From positions 7,382,655 through 7,446,654 of the forward strand of contig JABAKD010000005.1 in the NCBI GenBank assembly GCA_012845835.1: DNA of 64,000 nt. The letters run 5' to 3'. The notes beneath the pieces are model-generated. The model did not search any database. It had not been told where the DNA came from and was given only the letters and a program-made list of their open reading frames with translations. This DNA comes from Undaria pinnatifida. Its lineage: Eukaryota > Sar > Phaeophyceae > Laminariales > Alariaceae. The translations under genes and the position numbers were made by a program. Below, piece after piece: positions 44,227 through 57,110 of this stretch (positions are counted from its first letter, which is position 1; each line of letters begins with the position of its first letter).

Positions 44227-47200
44227 ATATTATAAAAGTAAAAATACACCCTCGCTGTGAGATCGAAGATTTTGTCGAAACTCATCTTTGCAAACTGTGT
44301 GTGATACTCCGATCGCGCGTATTACGGGTTGTGTGTTCTCAATAAGGATATAGGTCGGCGACTCCCCTTGGAACTACAGTGTAGCTTGTACCAGGATCGA
44401 CAGGGTGATGTTAATCAGTCTGTGAGCGGAAACTATTTAAAAAAAACGTTTTTGAGGTGGACAAAATCTGACCGCTGTGTGTGTGGAAGGAAATGCGTCG
44501 TCAGTTTATCAATCAAGTGTATCCTGTAAGAGTCGTATAACCGGTGGGGGGAGGGCGGAGTTGTTAAAGGCGTGGGGGCCTGGGTTGAACAAGAGGGAGC
44601 GGGGGGAGGGGGGCTGGCGGAGCAACTCAATATGTACGCGGAAACTATAAATAAATCCTTCATGGGGATAAATCCGACGGTTGTGGAAGGAATGCATCAG
44701 TTTATCATGTATATCCTGTAAGTCGTACAACTAGTGAGGAGAGGGTGGAGTGTTCGAAGGGGGGGAGGGGGTTCCAACAGCTTTATTTAGGTCGCATAGA
44801 TGTATAATATCAGTTAGGAGCTTGCCACACGCGTGGTGCTAGGTGTAGGCGATGATGCGGGTGGTGGAGAAGGAGGAGGTGTTGGGGGGTGTTGGGGGGG
44901 GGAAGGAGGGAGGGGGGATGAATTGGAGCTATGGTATGGATGGCTAGAAAGGTAATGAGGTGATATCAACTACCTGATATTGTTTATTACTCTGGCAGAT
45001 TTTGATTTTAGGTGAGGCGTTTGAACTATTTCAATTTACTGTGTGTGGTGCTTCTCCCTTTGCTTTGACGTACAGTACTCGCAATAACGAGGTAGACCGT
45101 CGAAAAGAAGAAGAGGTTCACGAGACGGTTTCTCGCCCCCTTTCGATCACACTCCTCTTCTCTCTTTTCCTTTTTTCCCTTTCTTCTCTTCCACCTTCTT
45201 CTGTTGTGAGTTAATCAATACCTGGTACATACATACATACACTGGTCTCAGGCCACCAACATCATGGGTGTACACCACCAATGACCGTTAATAGAGAATG
45301 CTTGAAGCTCCACGAACAAGGTCACCTGACTGTGGACTAAAGTGTTTGCCTCAAACGTCAGCTAGCTGTCTTCGTCGATCATAGACAAGTGGACGTGGCA
45401 TTGCGTACACATTATCAGCATTGCGCTGGTACCAGGTGCACACGCAACCATATCCAATCAAAAGGTTATGAACCTCGAGTGTCCAAACGACATCATCATG
45501 CTGCTGCTTTTTGTTGATGTTCGACATACATAATTTAATGTGTATTATGTAGGTTTCTTGCTTGGGAGAGAGTACATTCTACACTAATCTCATTCAGTAT
45601 ATCAGCTACCGGATTTGTTAAATTATTGTAAATATCAGCTTCCTCTCGCAATACCAAATTTTTCTTGGTGGTGTCGATTGTCCTTTATTAAACGTGCCGT
45701 ATATGTGACATTGCATGACCCCATCACCTTGCTTGCTGTACGATTTGCAATGCGTGTCTCTGTCTTATAATTGTGGCCTCAGAGCTCGACATTGGCACCG
45801 ATATAGACTGTGCTGGATGTAGACGGGTAGGAATATCAGTTAAGCATCAAGAACACGCACACCTATTAAACAGTAGATCTCTCTGGCACGCGTTTTTAGT
45901 CGTAATGATACATATCGCAGTACCAGGTATGTATGTAGCAACAGCAATACTTCGCAAGCTTCTAGGCGCTATAAAACAGTCGTCATGGTAGTATGCAACA
46001 TGGTTGCACATATCCAATGTTCTATTATAAATAAGGGCAACTACCCGATCCCTGTATGATAACACACCGCGAAGCTGTAACACAACAATGTATACCACAG
46101 TTCTAAATGGTCATTCCAAATGGTTGTTTTCTATTAATATGCTTGTCACACAAATAGTCGTAGCCAGGCCTGGTTGTCCGAGGATAGCATATGGCAGGTG
46201 TATCCAAAAGGGGCAGGGCTCCCAATAGTTGTCTAGGTCTATAGCTCAGGTGACACCATCGTATAGGTTTATTCATCTATCAATAAACGACCTTATATTA
46301 ACTCCTACCAGGGTATAAACTAATTATTGTAAATGACATATGAAGCATATGATATAATACCATAAGTACCTGCCGTACTAGTGCTTGTATTATTAATAAC
46401 AGTAATAGCAATTTCCCTCCCATTTGCCTAATAGTTTATCTTTGAAACTGTAGAGCATCCGCATGTCACACACAGGTAGAATATTTTGCTATCATCCACC
46501 TCCGTTCCCCGCCACCATCACCACCACCACCATACACCCACCCCTTCCCCGCCGCCGCCCCTCCCCCCCCGCCCCTCCCCCCGCCCGATACACACGCCCA
46601 CAACCCCCCCCCCCGCGCGCGCCCCCCCCCCCCCGCCCCCCTCGCCCCCCCCACCCCTCCCCCCTCCCCCGTCGCCACGCCTAAAATAAAAAATGTTCCA
46701 GAAGATTAATAAACACTACCAGACAGATAGATGATATCACCTGATTACCTTTCCAGCCATCCATGTCGTTGCTCCAATTCATTTATTATGACTCCCCCCA
46801 CCCCCCGTTTACTCCTTCCCCGCCACCCGGACCGTCGCCTAGACCTAGCACCACACAAATACATAGTAAGTCTACCAGGTCTACATTTATTCGACCTAAA
46901 TAAAGCGGTTGGAATCCCCCCCCCCCTCCCTTCCCCCCCTAAGCTTCAACCGCCTCTCCCCCCCCGTTCGAAAACTCCGGGATATAATAAACTGATGATG
47001 ATGCATTCCTTCCACAACCCTCAGATTGTTCCCTTAAGGGGTTTATGGTTTCCGCGCACAGGTTGAGTTGCCCCCGCCCCCACCCCGCCTCCCTGCTCTC
47101 CCCTCATTTTCACCCCCCCCACCCCCCCGCCCCCGGCCCCCACACCCTTAAAAACTCCGTCCTCCCCTCACCGGTTATACGACTTACGGGTTATACTTGT

Positions 47201-47486
47201 TAAACTAATGATTAATGCATTTCCTTCCACAGCTGTCAGATTTGTCCCCCTCAAAAACGGGTGTTATATTAATAGTTTCCGCGCACAGATTGGTAGACAT
47301 CGCCCTGTTGACCCTGGTACAAGCTACACTGTAGTTCCAAGGAGAGTCGCCGACCTATATCCTTCATGAGGACACACACCCAGTAGTACGCGCGATCGGA
47401 GTATCACACACAGCTTGCAAAGATGAGTTTCGATCAAATCTTCGATCTCACAGTTGGAATGGAGTGTATTGTTATTTGTATAATAT
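44227..47486. mobile_element. Inverted-repeat element of the CAGCTGTGAGATCG family, best-preserved copy
   Basis: Both ends are present in opposite orientation: 44227-44600 forward and 47100-47486 reverse, sharing ATATTATA, a CACTCC/CACCCT(A/C)GCTGTGAGATCG-type block, GCAA(A/G)CTGTGTGTGATACTC, GGTCGGCGACTC(C/T)CCTTGG and further blocks over at least 340 bp. The left half is very G-rich (44540-44930) and the right half very C-rich (46500-47160). The middle (about 45000-46450) is AT-richer, shares a block with 27195-27640 and encodes nothing recognised. It is probably a non-autonomous DNA transposon. Confidence 0.72.
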
Positions 47487-48524
47487 TTTCGTTGTGTTCT
47501 TTACCAATAGTAGAACGCGTTTAATCCTGCACTCTTTAATAATAGGGGAAGCCTTGAATTCTGCATTTTGGACTTTGGGGTTTTGTTTCTGCATTCATTT
47601 GATCCTTTGATATTCCGCACAACAAGTTATTGTTTGCACATGCAGTTGCGAATCGCAGCCGAGTCGTCCAACTAAATCATCCTATCTATTCAACCGACCA
47701 CTATTCAACGATCGCGGTAGTTTTGTGATGTGTTCAGCACGTACGTGTACCGCCTACATTGCCCCGCACCAGCCGAGGGAGCGGGGTGGGGTGCTCATCG
47801 CATCCACAGTTGTAGTTGTATGACCATAGATAGGCAGACCCAGCCGGCGGGTTGTACTGGGGCTCGGTGCACTGCTTCGTTTTCACTTGGAATTCAAACG
47901 AGCCGTTTTTCCATTGTGAATCAATCGACTGTTGTTGCTCCGATTCATAGCCCTATCATTGTTTGCCATTTCAGAAGCGAGGTCACACATGGAGCCGCAC
48001 AGTGTGCCACGACTCAATGTGGGGTGTCTCGGATGAACATGACGAACGTCTTATTATGCCGTTGAATCAACACGCCGGCCAGCGGTTACATGATTATAGG
48101 TCTCTCTTTTTACCACCGCTCGTCTTCTTCTCTCTTCAATAGGCACATACACAGCACTTCATCATTAGACAGAGCGCAGCAGACGCACCTAATTTGGTGG
48201 GGTGAAAGAGTGCACCTAATTTCCTGTGGCTCCTCACTTCAAGAGCCCTGTTTCTCGAGCAAAATCTTGTTTTTTTGTGAAAAAGTGAAAGCCCAACCCG
48301 ATGTGATGATCAATCCCATGGTCTAGAGGTCAACGAATGAATGCTGTTGGGAAACAAAAATAGTGTCCCAACGAACTCGGGTAATTGCTCGTATGAGGAC
48401 CCCCCGCCAGACATAAAAATCATTTGGCCGAAAAATGCTACCGTACGTAAAGGTCTCTCTACAGTGTCGGCTGCCCCAGTGCCAGTGCCCCGTGCCAGTG
48501 AAATCACTTGGCACAGGTGGGAAT

Positions 48525-48625
48525 AATCAGTAGTGGTAGTTTGCGGAGCGGTACCGGTTGCCGCGATAGTGCCAGTATTTCCCTCTGTAGTGCACATACC
48601 GGCACTATAGAGGGACCGCTCCTAT
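48525..48625. mobile_element. Relative of small inverted-repeat element MITE B
   Basis: CAGTAGTGGTAGT at the left, then GGTACCGGTTGCCGCGATAG, and the hairpin CCCTCTGTAGTGC...GCACTATAGAGGG at the right match the organisation of 60363-60542. Confidence 0.55.
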
Positions 48626-48792
48626 GCCCCTATCGTGGCGCGCTGGAGCAGCTGTGTACTACTATTAATAGTACTATGAATAGTTAATAGTGTATACCGG
48701 CACTATAGAGGGACCGCTCCTGTACCCCTAACGTAACGCGCTGAAGCAGCTGTAGCAGAAGTAGTATTAATAGTACTATTAACAGTACTAGT
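48596..48792. repeat. Tandem pair of about 100 bp
   Basis: ACCGGCACTATAGAGGGACC followed by GCTCCT(A/G)T(G/A)CCCCTA and a TATTAATAGTACTAT tail occurs twice in a row with a few changes. Confidence 0.8.
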
Positions 48793-50889
48793 CGTGTCGG
48801 ACAACGGTGGCGTTGGATGAAGGCAGCAGTCAAGACAGCAACACCGTCTGGTTTCAGCAGCCTTTACGGCGCTCTTGCCATCCGAATCATACCAGACACT
48901 ATCTACGAAAACAATCGCTTTCTGCGATGGTCCGCACATTTTTCTCGGTTATTCCAAAACGTTTGGCAAAGCCGCGCTCGGGTCAGAGCCTTCGTCTTGG
49001 TTAGAGTTGGGGTTGGTTTGGGTCTCGACTATTCTCGTGGTTTGTAAAAAACACACCAAAAACCCTAAAACAGCCTTATAATGCCTGTTGTGAAGCGAAA
49101 CGTTTTTGGAATTGTATCTGGTATGATTTGTGTGCTAAACCAGGTAAAGGCGCCTCTCTCGTTCCTTTATCACAGCGTGAAGAATCGAATGGCAGCCAAT
49201 GCAGACGCGCTGGGTCGTTTTTGGCTCCATACGTGCATGGGGCAGAAGCAGACAAAGTGTTACGCCAATGAGTTCCGCGGTGGACGCTGCATCACCAGCT
49301 CAAGCAAGCACCGCTTACAGCGCTTGAAGATGCCCTTGTAGTACGGGATGCCCTACAGAGTCTTTGGTCTTCACAGGAAGAGCACTGTCGTGGGCCTCCT
49401 GCAACCGATTGTATAATGAAGAGGAGGAGGAGGGGAAGGCAAGCAGGAGAGCTGGCCGTCCCTCATGGTGTGTTAAAGGGGACCCCCCCCCCCCCCCCCC
49501 CCCTGCTTTGCCTGACGGGTTCTGCGTCGCTTCTTCAGCTGGTGTATATTTTGCCCCTCCGTGCCCACGAGAAGCAGCGCTGTTACCATCGGCAACCATA
49601 TAAGTCTGCACGTCTCTCGCCGCTCGGTCGTGCCTGGCATCACCGTAATGCTTGAGCTTTATTGTGGCTGCGGCTGCTGCATGTCAATTCAGCCCGTGCT
49701 AGCTCATTCGCGCGTCACGCACCGCAGCCGCAGAAACACTCCGGGGTCACCATGCAGCACTACTAATTGCCTTGATACGAAGAACCAAGTATACTCCGCC
49801 GACACAGGTCCTGGAATCCAGCTAACACCGCTTTTCTCGGAGTTACTATAGTATTGTATAGACGCTTACTACGGGAGGGGTGGACCTAATTTTTCTGAGG
49901 TGTCTGACGTGGGGAGATGAAAAACCCACTGGCAGTCTAAAAGCTGACTTTGAGAAAAGTTGTGAACACTCCCAGGCCCGCTTTCGGTACTTACTTAACG
50001 AATAGTTATATATGCACAACCGGGATCCCAACAATATTGGACATGCCCAGTCCATCCGGTGGGGAGCCCCGCTATTCAGAAATCAGGTTGGCCAAAAAGT
50101 ATTGATAGTACGCCTATCGTAGCACGCGTCTAAAGATGTACCACGTACGTGTATGCTGCCGTTTCGCTTGCAGCTGCACAACCCTGCTCGTTTCTGCTTG
50201 CGGCATACTTCTGACGGCGACCCCCCTCCCCCAGTTTTGCGCACTGCTAGCCTCCGTCCCTTCGCCCGATCGGTGCGAGAAGCTCGCGGTGGAAGAGGAG
50301 TACTACTCTCTCGTTCAATATCTGCTTCGCCGCGCGCAGGTTCGTGTAAACCTACGTTGATGGATTCGACTCCACCGATTCGTCCAGACAAGATGCCAGG
50401 GTTGACAGCGGCCAGCTCTTAAGACTTGCAGGCAATATGTCAGTTGAGGGTGGTTCGGTATCAGACACCAAACCGGGGACTCCCGTTCTTCTTCGCAACG
50501 ATTGGTGCAAGGACTACTCGAGGGCTACGTGGAACGTCCCTTGATGGTGTCCTATGCAGGCATGTATTGAACACACCTACCTGTATATGATTGCGGAAGC
50601 GCCCGGGTTTGCACGGTAACGGGTGCGGTAGACAGGGCGGGTACCGGGGGGGCGGGACCGGCGTCGTACCAAAAACCTAGTCCTTCCATGGACGAAGAAA
50701 GGGTGGGACGATACCGCGTGCGATTGCTCCTGCAGCAGGTTGATGATTGGGCAAGAATGTGGTGTCAGTCACCGTTTTGTGCAATATATATTTAAGCCCT
50801 GATCTAGCTTGCCCGGCGGGCGCGGTAACCGGAGTTTTCGCTGTATCTTGATAATATGGAGTTCGTCGGGAAACACTACGGACGTAGTA

Positions 50890-50985
50890 TATTACAAGTA
50901 CCAACAACGCAGCTGGCAAAGATGAGTATTGACCTGAAATTCGTCGAACCCACGGCTGACGTCCTTGAAATATTTTTTATATACT
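50890..50985. mobile_element. Very worn right end of the CAGCTGTGAGATCG family
   Basis: GCAGCTGGCAAAGATGAGTA and TTCGTCGAACCCACGGCTG recall the reverse-oriented terminus, with many changes. Confidence 0.35.
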
Positions 50986-51772
50986 AGTCAGGCAAAAACA
51001 AGGCCGTACGGCAACGACATAGATAGGCAGATGGACTCGCGACTTGGTCCTGCACCGAATCCATTCGCAGGATACCGAGTGGACGGCGTACGGAAGAAAG
51101 TGTTGATTTGTTGCCACTCGTGGACAAAAATTAAGGCACGTGCCGAAGTGGGAGGGGGGGGGGGGGGGGGGGGCATGCTATGTCACCTCCGATCTGCACT
51201 GTCATCCGAAAAACGAGGGAACTGGAGGGAAACGCAAAAAATGTAATCGGTGGGATTGGGGAAAAAATACGAAAACAAACCCTGAATCAATCGGCATTTA
51301 CAACGTAATTTGTAGGGGACTCTAAATGCTGAGACTCGGACGCGTACAAGAGTTTTACGCGGGCGAGGCTCGATAAGGCTTAAACTCTCAGATATACAGA
51401 CAGGATGAAGCGGACACGCAAACGTCGGCAAGCGTGATTCGTCCTGGTAAGACCTTCACTCAAAAAATATACCAGGTAGACAGGAAGAGGGATAGGATGC
51501 CATCGCCGGCAAATGCTAGACCCGTCCGCACATGCAAGATCTAGATCTTCAATCCGGATGTAAAAAGAAAATCGGACCCTTTGGACAACCTTCGGACGGA
51601 TCATCCCAATGACGAGCCTGTTGTCTTTTCCGGAACCGCGGCGGCACCTCCATAGTCTTACCTGGAGCCCCCATTGTACAAGCCAATCAGCGTCCAGTTT
51701 GTTTGATTCCGTCTAATCAAAATACTAGTACCAAAAAGCATTTTCGAAGAGTCCCCATAGTACAGGTTAGTT

Positions 51773-52035
51773 TGTGGGAACGGGGGAACTCTATGCTGTA
51801 GTTGAGTGGATACCCGCGGCCATGTGGGTTCAGTTTGCACCTTGGATCTTTTCACTTGTGCGCCTTCTTCGTATCGTGCGTTTTAGGCGGGAAAGTGTAG
51901 TATTTCCCGGACGGATTTTGATTTCACTTGGTTTTTCGGATCTTCCTACACGCCTAGGGCTCCAGCACCTTTGTGTGACCGCGGACTCTGGATTTTTTTA
52001 CGAGAGTTAAACTGTTGTTAAAGTGAGGAAACATC
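51773..52035. repeat. Third partial copy of the inverted-repeat arm
   Basis: Matches the inner part of the left arm (37250-37470): CTATGCTGTAGTTGAGTGGA, TTTTCACTTGTGCGCC and AGTATTTCCCGGACG in the same order and orientation. It is not part of the 7.2-kb structure, so the arm is a dispersed repeat family. Confidence 0.8.
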
Positions 52036-55000
52036 AACATCAACATCAACATCATACACCCCATTGTACCGGCGGAACTCTAACCAATCAACAGCTATAA
52101 TACGGGAGCACGTGGCCAATTGAGTGGCGCGATAGAAATACGCCACCCCGTCGTGTTTGCACCGCATTGCCGCCGCATCAGCCAAAACAAAGTGGCCCTC
52201 ACGAGATGGCGACCCTCGCTGCTCGCAGCTGTTTAGCTAGCCCAAAGGGAGACCAAAGGGATACAGAATCCCGTCGGGCTCGCGGAGAGCTGGCCTTGAA
52301 ACATGCCCGATAGAGTTGGGGCGCTTGCAGCAGCTCAAATGCAAAGGAGAGGCTGGACAAGCTGCTGGTACCGGACGGGTTTCTCTCAACGACGTCTGGG
52401 TGATGATGGCTATATACGAGTAGCGACTTGCTGTCGCAGCTTGAATCCACAGCTGACCGAAATATACCTGCGGAGCGTCTCTACACCAGGACCTGCACAA
52501 AACAGGTAGCTTTATCATAGATTTCGATCGTGTTGCGTTCTATTACTGGTCAAACTTGGCTGCTCGTTCTTCAACAAACTCCTGCCGCTGCACTGCTGTG
52601 TTCTGTGAGACGCCGACAAAACGACTAACCCGGGACCCTGTTTTGTCCGTAAATATAACTACCGTATAATTTATATGTTTATATATAATTGATGCTTATA
52701 CTTGGGTACAAAATGGTGTGGCACCTACGAGGTATGACGTTGGTGCATCACGTCTACGTTTGAAAGTCTCTCCAGTACGAGTAGCTTTACCCACGAATGC
52801 CCGCATGCTACGGACTTCACGTATATCTGACACCTGATCGTACTCCTCCCATCTACCGTCTACTACAGCAGCAGCACGTGCATGTACTGGTTGCGCTTGT
52901 ATATCGCTCCTACTGGCTGTAAGTGTCATACTTGCACTTGTACTGCGGTGAGAAGATATGCCTACTAGTATGATACCTGGTGCACGGAGCAACTACTACT
53001 ACTGTGGGTGTGCCGCTGCACCACAAGTTGCGTTGCTGCTGTGCGCCGATAGCAGCGTTGGCAGCAGTCTCCCCCGACGACGCCTATTGCCTGCACCTCA
53101 CGGGTTGTTCTCTTTGTACGTCAACGTACTGCTACAAAAAAAACAGCACCTATTTCCTGTACCTTGTGTCGTTTTGCGCCACGTATGTACGTATGCTGCT
53201 GTACAAACGTCTTGTTTATCGTGCGTTCGCCTCATTTACAACCCTTCTACACCACCAGCGCCGAGGGCACTGCCGGTGCTGCTGGCACTGACGACATGAC
53301 ACCTTCCGGCCGCCCTCTCCCTGCGATTACGCTTGCCTTGCTCTCTACTGCTGACCCAACACCAGCAGGCGTGCCGATATCAAAAAATGAGGCTATTATT
53401 ATACGTGTTGGTGGACTTGGTTGTGGGTCTGGACATCTGGAAAAATACCTCGATCGTCGTACAAATGTGTTGTGTGCAGACGGAAGCGATGCCGGTAAAG
53501 TGCCGGCGACCACCCAGAGGCAAGGCCACAATGGTCAACTTAAGCTGAGGGGGGAAATTCGCTGGTGGCAAGCACGAAACTCATCAATAGTAAAGGATAC
53601 AAGAGAGCCGATGCAAGGGAGTGCAATGACGGGTCAAGTTGCGCGCTCAACTACAAGCCAGGGCCAATTTCCATATCACTACGCCGTAACGAAACCACTC
53701 GCAGCGGAAATTGGAATGGGGGAATGCTCCCTTTAAACCGGTCCGCTCCTAGGCAAAGGCTCTGAATGTCGTCGTGAGAGCAAGGTGGAAAGAGTGGGGG
53801 TGAGTTCGGTGGGTGGCAATGTGAATGGTGGTGGAGAGCAAAAAAAACGAGGGCACGAACACCGGCGTCTTCATTCAGCGCGGTATGTAGGAAACCCATC
53901 CAGGTGGGAAAAGCTGGCATGAAGGAATTAGTTTAGCTTGACGTTTCCTTTGGCAAGTAGATTCCGGCTTTGTAGCTGGATGAGCGTTTTGGTTATACCC
54001 CACCTCTCCCATTTCACCTACCGACATCTGAAGCATGCGGCTCCAGCTCTTTGAGCTTCAATACGGCGTATTTTTACTTCCTACCATGATTCACCAAGAA
54101 CGCATTTTTGTGTTCCCTGTGCCATCTACAGACTAGACTATGCCTGTACAGGTTGTGATAGCGTTGCGTCTACAACAAGTTTCGTGTCAAGTTTTTCATA
54201 ACTCCTCTTCCTCACGCGACTACTGTATAGTCAGAACGGTTGTTCGCGCGCCTCGATATTTCCCATGCAATGCAACATCTCCGCAAGTGTAGCCCTAAAC
54301 ACCACGGCGCGTATTGATCCATGCTTTTGGTGTGGATGCGTGAGATAAATATGTTTTTCAGAACTGAGCGCACAAGACTTCGCCGCAGTGGAGTGGTCTG
54401 TCCGCCAGGAGGGCAGGGTCCAAGACAATTTGAACGAAAAAAGGAACGGGACTACTAGTACAGCTTGCTTCACAGGGTTAAGAGTTTTGCTGCAGCAGTG
54501 CGCCATGTAGAACTCAAACCTTGAGTATGAGACACAGTCACATTTGTCTTTCGTTGAGTGAAGTCGACGATTGAGTCTTCAGCCACATCAGCTTTTTTGG
54601 CTTGGGTTGAACCCGACCGAGTTGTCGCTGTTTTGCACAACACCTAATAATGTAAGGTTCGCCTAACTTGTCTTCCTCGTGTTTATCGCTACCTTTATTA
54701 ATAGCAAGACGATCCCGCCGCCTTTATATTTTTTTCTGAGCTAATCTTTCATCTATTATTTGCGGCCTAAACGGTAGGTTCATCTGCGAAAAGACCCAGC
54801 AACCCGTGCTGAGGTAGGAAGGGAAGGAAACTGCAAATACAAGTCCACATCAAGGCTGGATGGCGGAATGACCTCGAGGGCGTGCCAGCATAATTTCAGG
54901 CAAGGCAAGGTTTTGCGACTGCCTTTTTACCTTTGTCAGCACGCTTGCGGTACCGACGTGTAAAGAGCACACCAGAATCTGCTCGTCCTTTAGGAAGGAA

Positions 55001-56144
55001 ATCTACATGGCAGGCCACCGCTATTGACGACATATTGACGCTGCTGTTGGAGAATGGGGGTATGGGCAGGTCCTTGACGGGATCATAGTTTTTGTTCAGT
55101 ACTGAATACGGCACCGCGGTTTCTGTTGCTACGTGTTGCCACCGGCATAGCCCTAGGGTTTGCAGTACCACATGCAAACGCAAAATTTGTTGTGTCTTGA
55201 TAGATCTTCCTCGCTCTTGCCAAACGCGATGGTTTTCATGTTGTAGGGGACGCAAAGTATCCGAACTGAATTCACGCGTTCGCCTACTGTTGTGGCCCAA
55301 GGGAGCGACGCAAAAGTATGCGTAATGACTTGCCAAACGGAGCCGGGGGGGGGGGGGGGGGCATGGAGGAACTACGTGTGGTAGAAGAATTCTACTACGC
55401 AGTCTTTTAACTAAGAACGTGATCCATACCCCTTGAGTAGAGCTGATTCGCTTCCGATAGGTTTGCCGTCAGCCGCGCCACCCTATCAAACCTGCCGGCC
55501 ACACACCAAGGTTAGCACCATGTCCATAATGCTACTGTAGTCGGTACCTGGTATCTGGGAAGGGTGTACCCCTTCAGGGACTCTGGCTGCGCCTCACTGA
55601 AGTAGAACGCAGTCGTCGCGGAGAAACCAAGAGGAAAGAGCGTGGTTGTCCCTATTTTGAGCCAACTGAGGCATGCTGTTGAAAACAACGAGTAGAATAC
55701 GTCCGTTTTCGTTTTTTGTTCGAGGTGCTCGAGCAAATTCCTGTGGCATTCTGTTGGTTTCTCTATTGCGTTTTGATTAACATGGCATGTCTGCCGATGT
55801 CCCATTCGTAACGGGTGGTGACGCAGGTATCACGGCCATATCTACAACAGGAAAACGTTACGGCCTGTCCGAGCCGAAGGCGCATGCGTCAGGACGCGCT
55901 CCGTGGATATTGGACGCCCTGTAGTTGTCACGTATGGCAAAGGCTCGGCGTGTTGAAGCGCTCTCTCGACCTTCACTTCGCTGAGCAGATATCCTCAGCA
56001 TGTAGGACATCAAGCCGTTCTACTGCTGCTGTAGATCAGGGGGGGCTAGAGGATGGTTGTGCCAGTAGTCAATGCCATCAAAGTTTTCGCGCGTTTGCTC
56101 CAGCGCCTAATAAAACCCGGCACGGCACGACAGACTCTCTACAT
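52036..56144. other. Spacer with unassigned open stretches
   Basis: No recognised domain. Minus-strand open stretches at 52696-52992, 53247-53531, 54231-54506 and 55512-55805 have protein-like composition in places and could be exons of an unknown gene or transposon remains. I could not chain them by splice phase. A G run lies at 55344-55361. Confidence 0.35.
54896..55336 (-). other. Unassigned open stretch, 146 codons
   Basis: The second half reads SVLNKNYDPVKDLPIPPFSN, VDFLPKGRADSGVLF and RRYRKRADK, which looks like real protein more than chance. No family is recognised. A CCTAG acceptor-like site and an AAAG|GTAAAA donor-like site frame that half, so it may be an exon. Confidence 0.25.
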
Positions 56145-57110
56145 ATATTATAAAAATTAAAATACACTCCAGCTGTGAGATCGAAGATTTTGTCGAAACT
56201 CATCTTTGCAAGTTGTGTGTGATACTCCGATCGCGCGTATTACGGGTTGTGTGTCCTCATTAAGGATATAGGTCGGCGACTCCCCTTGCAACTACAGTGT
56301 AGCTACCAGGGTCAACAGGGTGATGTTAGACAGTCTGTGCGCGGAAACTATAAAACCTGTTTCTAAGGGGGACAAAATCTGACAGCTGTGGAAGGAAATG
56401 CATCAGTTTATCAAGTGAATCCTGTAAGTCGAATATCCGGTGAGGGGAGGGCGGAGTTTTTAAGGACGTGGGGGCCTGGTTTTGATCAAAAGGGGGGCGG
56501 GAGGGGGGGGAAGGGGGGAAGGGCACGGGTGGGGCAGGTCTATTTGTGCGTGGAAACTATAAATATTTCTTGTGGGGGAGGGGGAATGTGGCGGGGGGGG
56601 CGGGGGCGGGGGGGGAGGGCTTTAGGTCGCATAGATGTAGGGGTTGGCTATACGCGGAGTGCTAGGTCTAGGCGATGGTGCGGGTGTTCGGTGAAGAAGG
56701 GGGCGTTGGGGACGGGGGTGGGTGGGAATTGCAGCAGCGGCATGGACGGCTCTGAAACGATAACGAGGCGATATCCAGGGCGTGGAAGTGTTTATTACTC
56801 TGGCGGATTTCGATAGTAGGTGGGGCGTTTATGCAGGAGGAAACGATGGGAACAAAAAAATAAAAAAATGGCGGGGGAGGGGGGGGGGAGGGAGGGTTTT
56901 CGAGAGGTTTAGGTCACATATAATATTAAAATCAAGGATTTGGACGACACTGCTATGTTCGCAACATTGTGTGTGATCTTTCGATGCGTGTATTAATCAT
57001 ATATGTAGGGGCCTACTATACGCGCGGTGCTGGGTCTAGGCGATCGTGCGGGGTGTGGGGAAGGAGGGGGCGTTGGAGGGGGGGAGGGGGGATGAATGAA
57101 AGCTACGTCA
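56145..57110. mobile_element. Left part of a CAGCTGTGAGATCG-family element
   Basis: Starts ATATTATAAAAATTAAAATA and CACTCCAGCTGTGAGATCGA and follows the family order through GGTCGGCGACTCCCCTTGCA and GACAAAATCTGACAGCTGTG into a G-rich half (56450-57100). The module GTGCT(A/G)GGTCTAGGCGAT occurs twice, at about 56668 and 57026. No reverse-oriented right end is found downstream, so the copy is truncated. Confidence 0.65.

Larger units (their letters stand above)
47487..51772. other. Spacer without recognisable gene
   Basis: Contains a relative of MITE B (48525-48625), a 100-bp tandem pair (48596-48792), long homopolymer runs (C at 49486-49503, G at 51151-51173) and a worn family end at 50890-50985. 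Minus-strand stretches around 49140-49420 look moderately protein-like but could not be assigned. Confidence 0.45.

Noticed and set aside
46463-46689. Proline-rich and glycine-rich frames
   Set aside because: Arise from the C-rich half of the inverted-repeat element and have no independent support.
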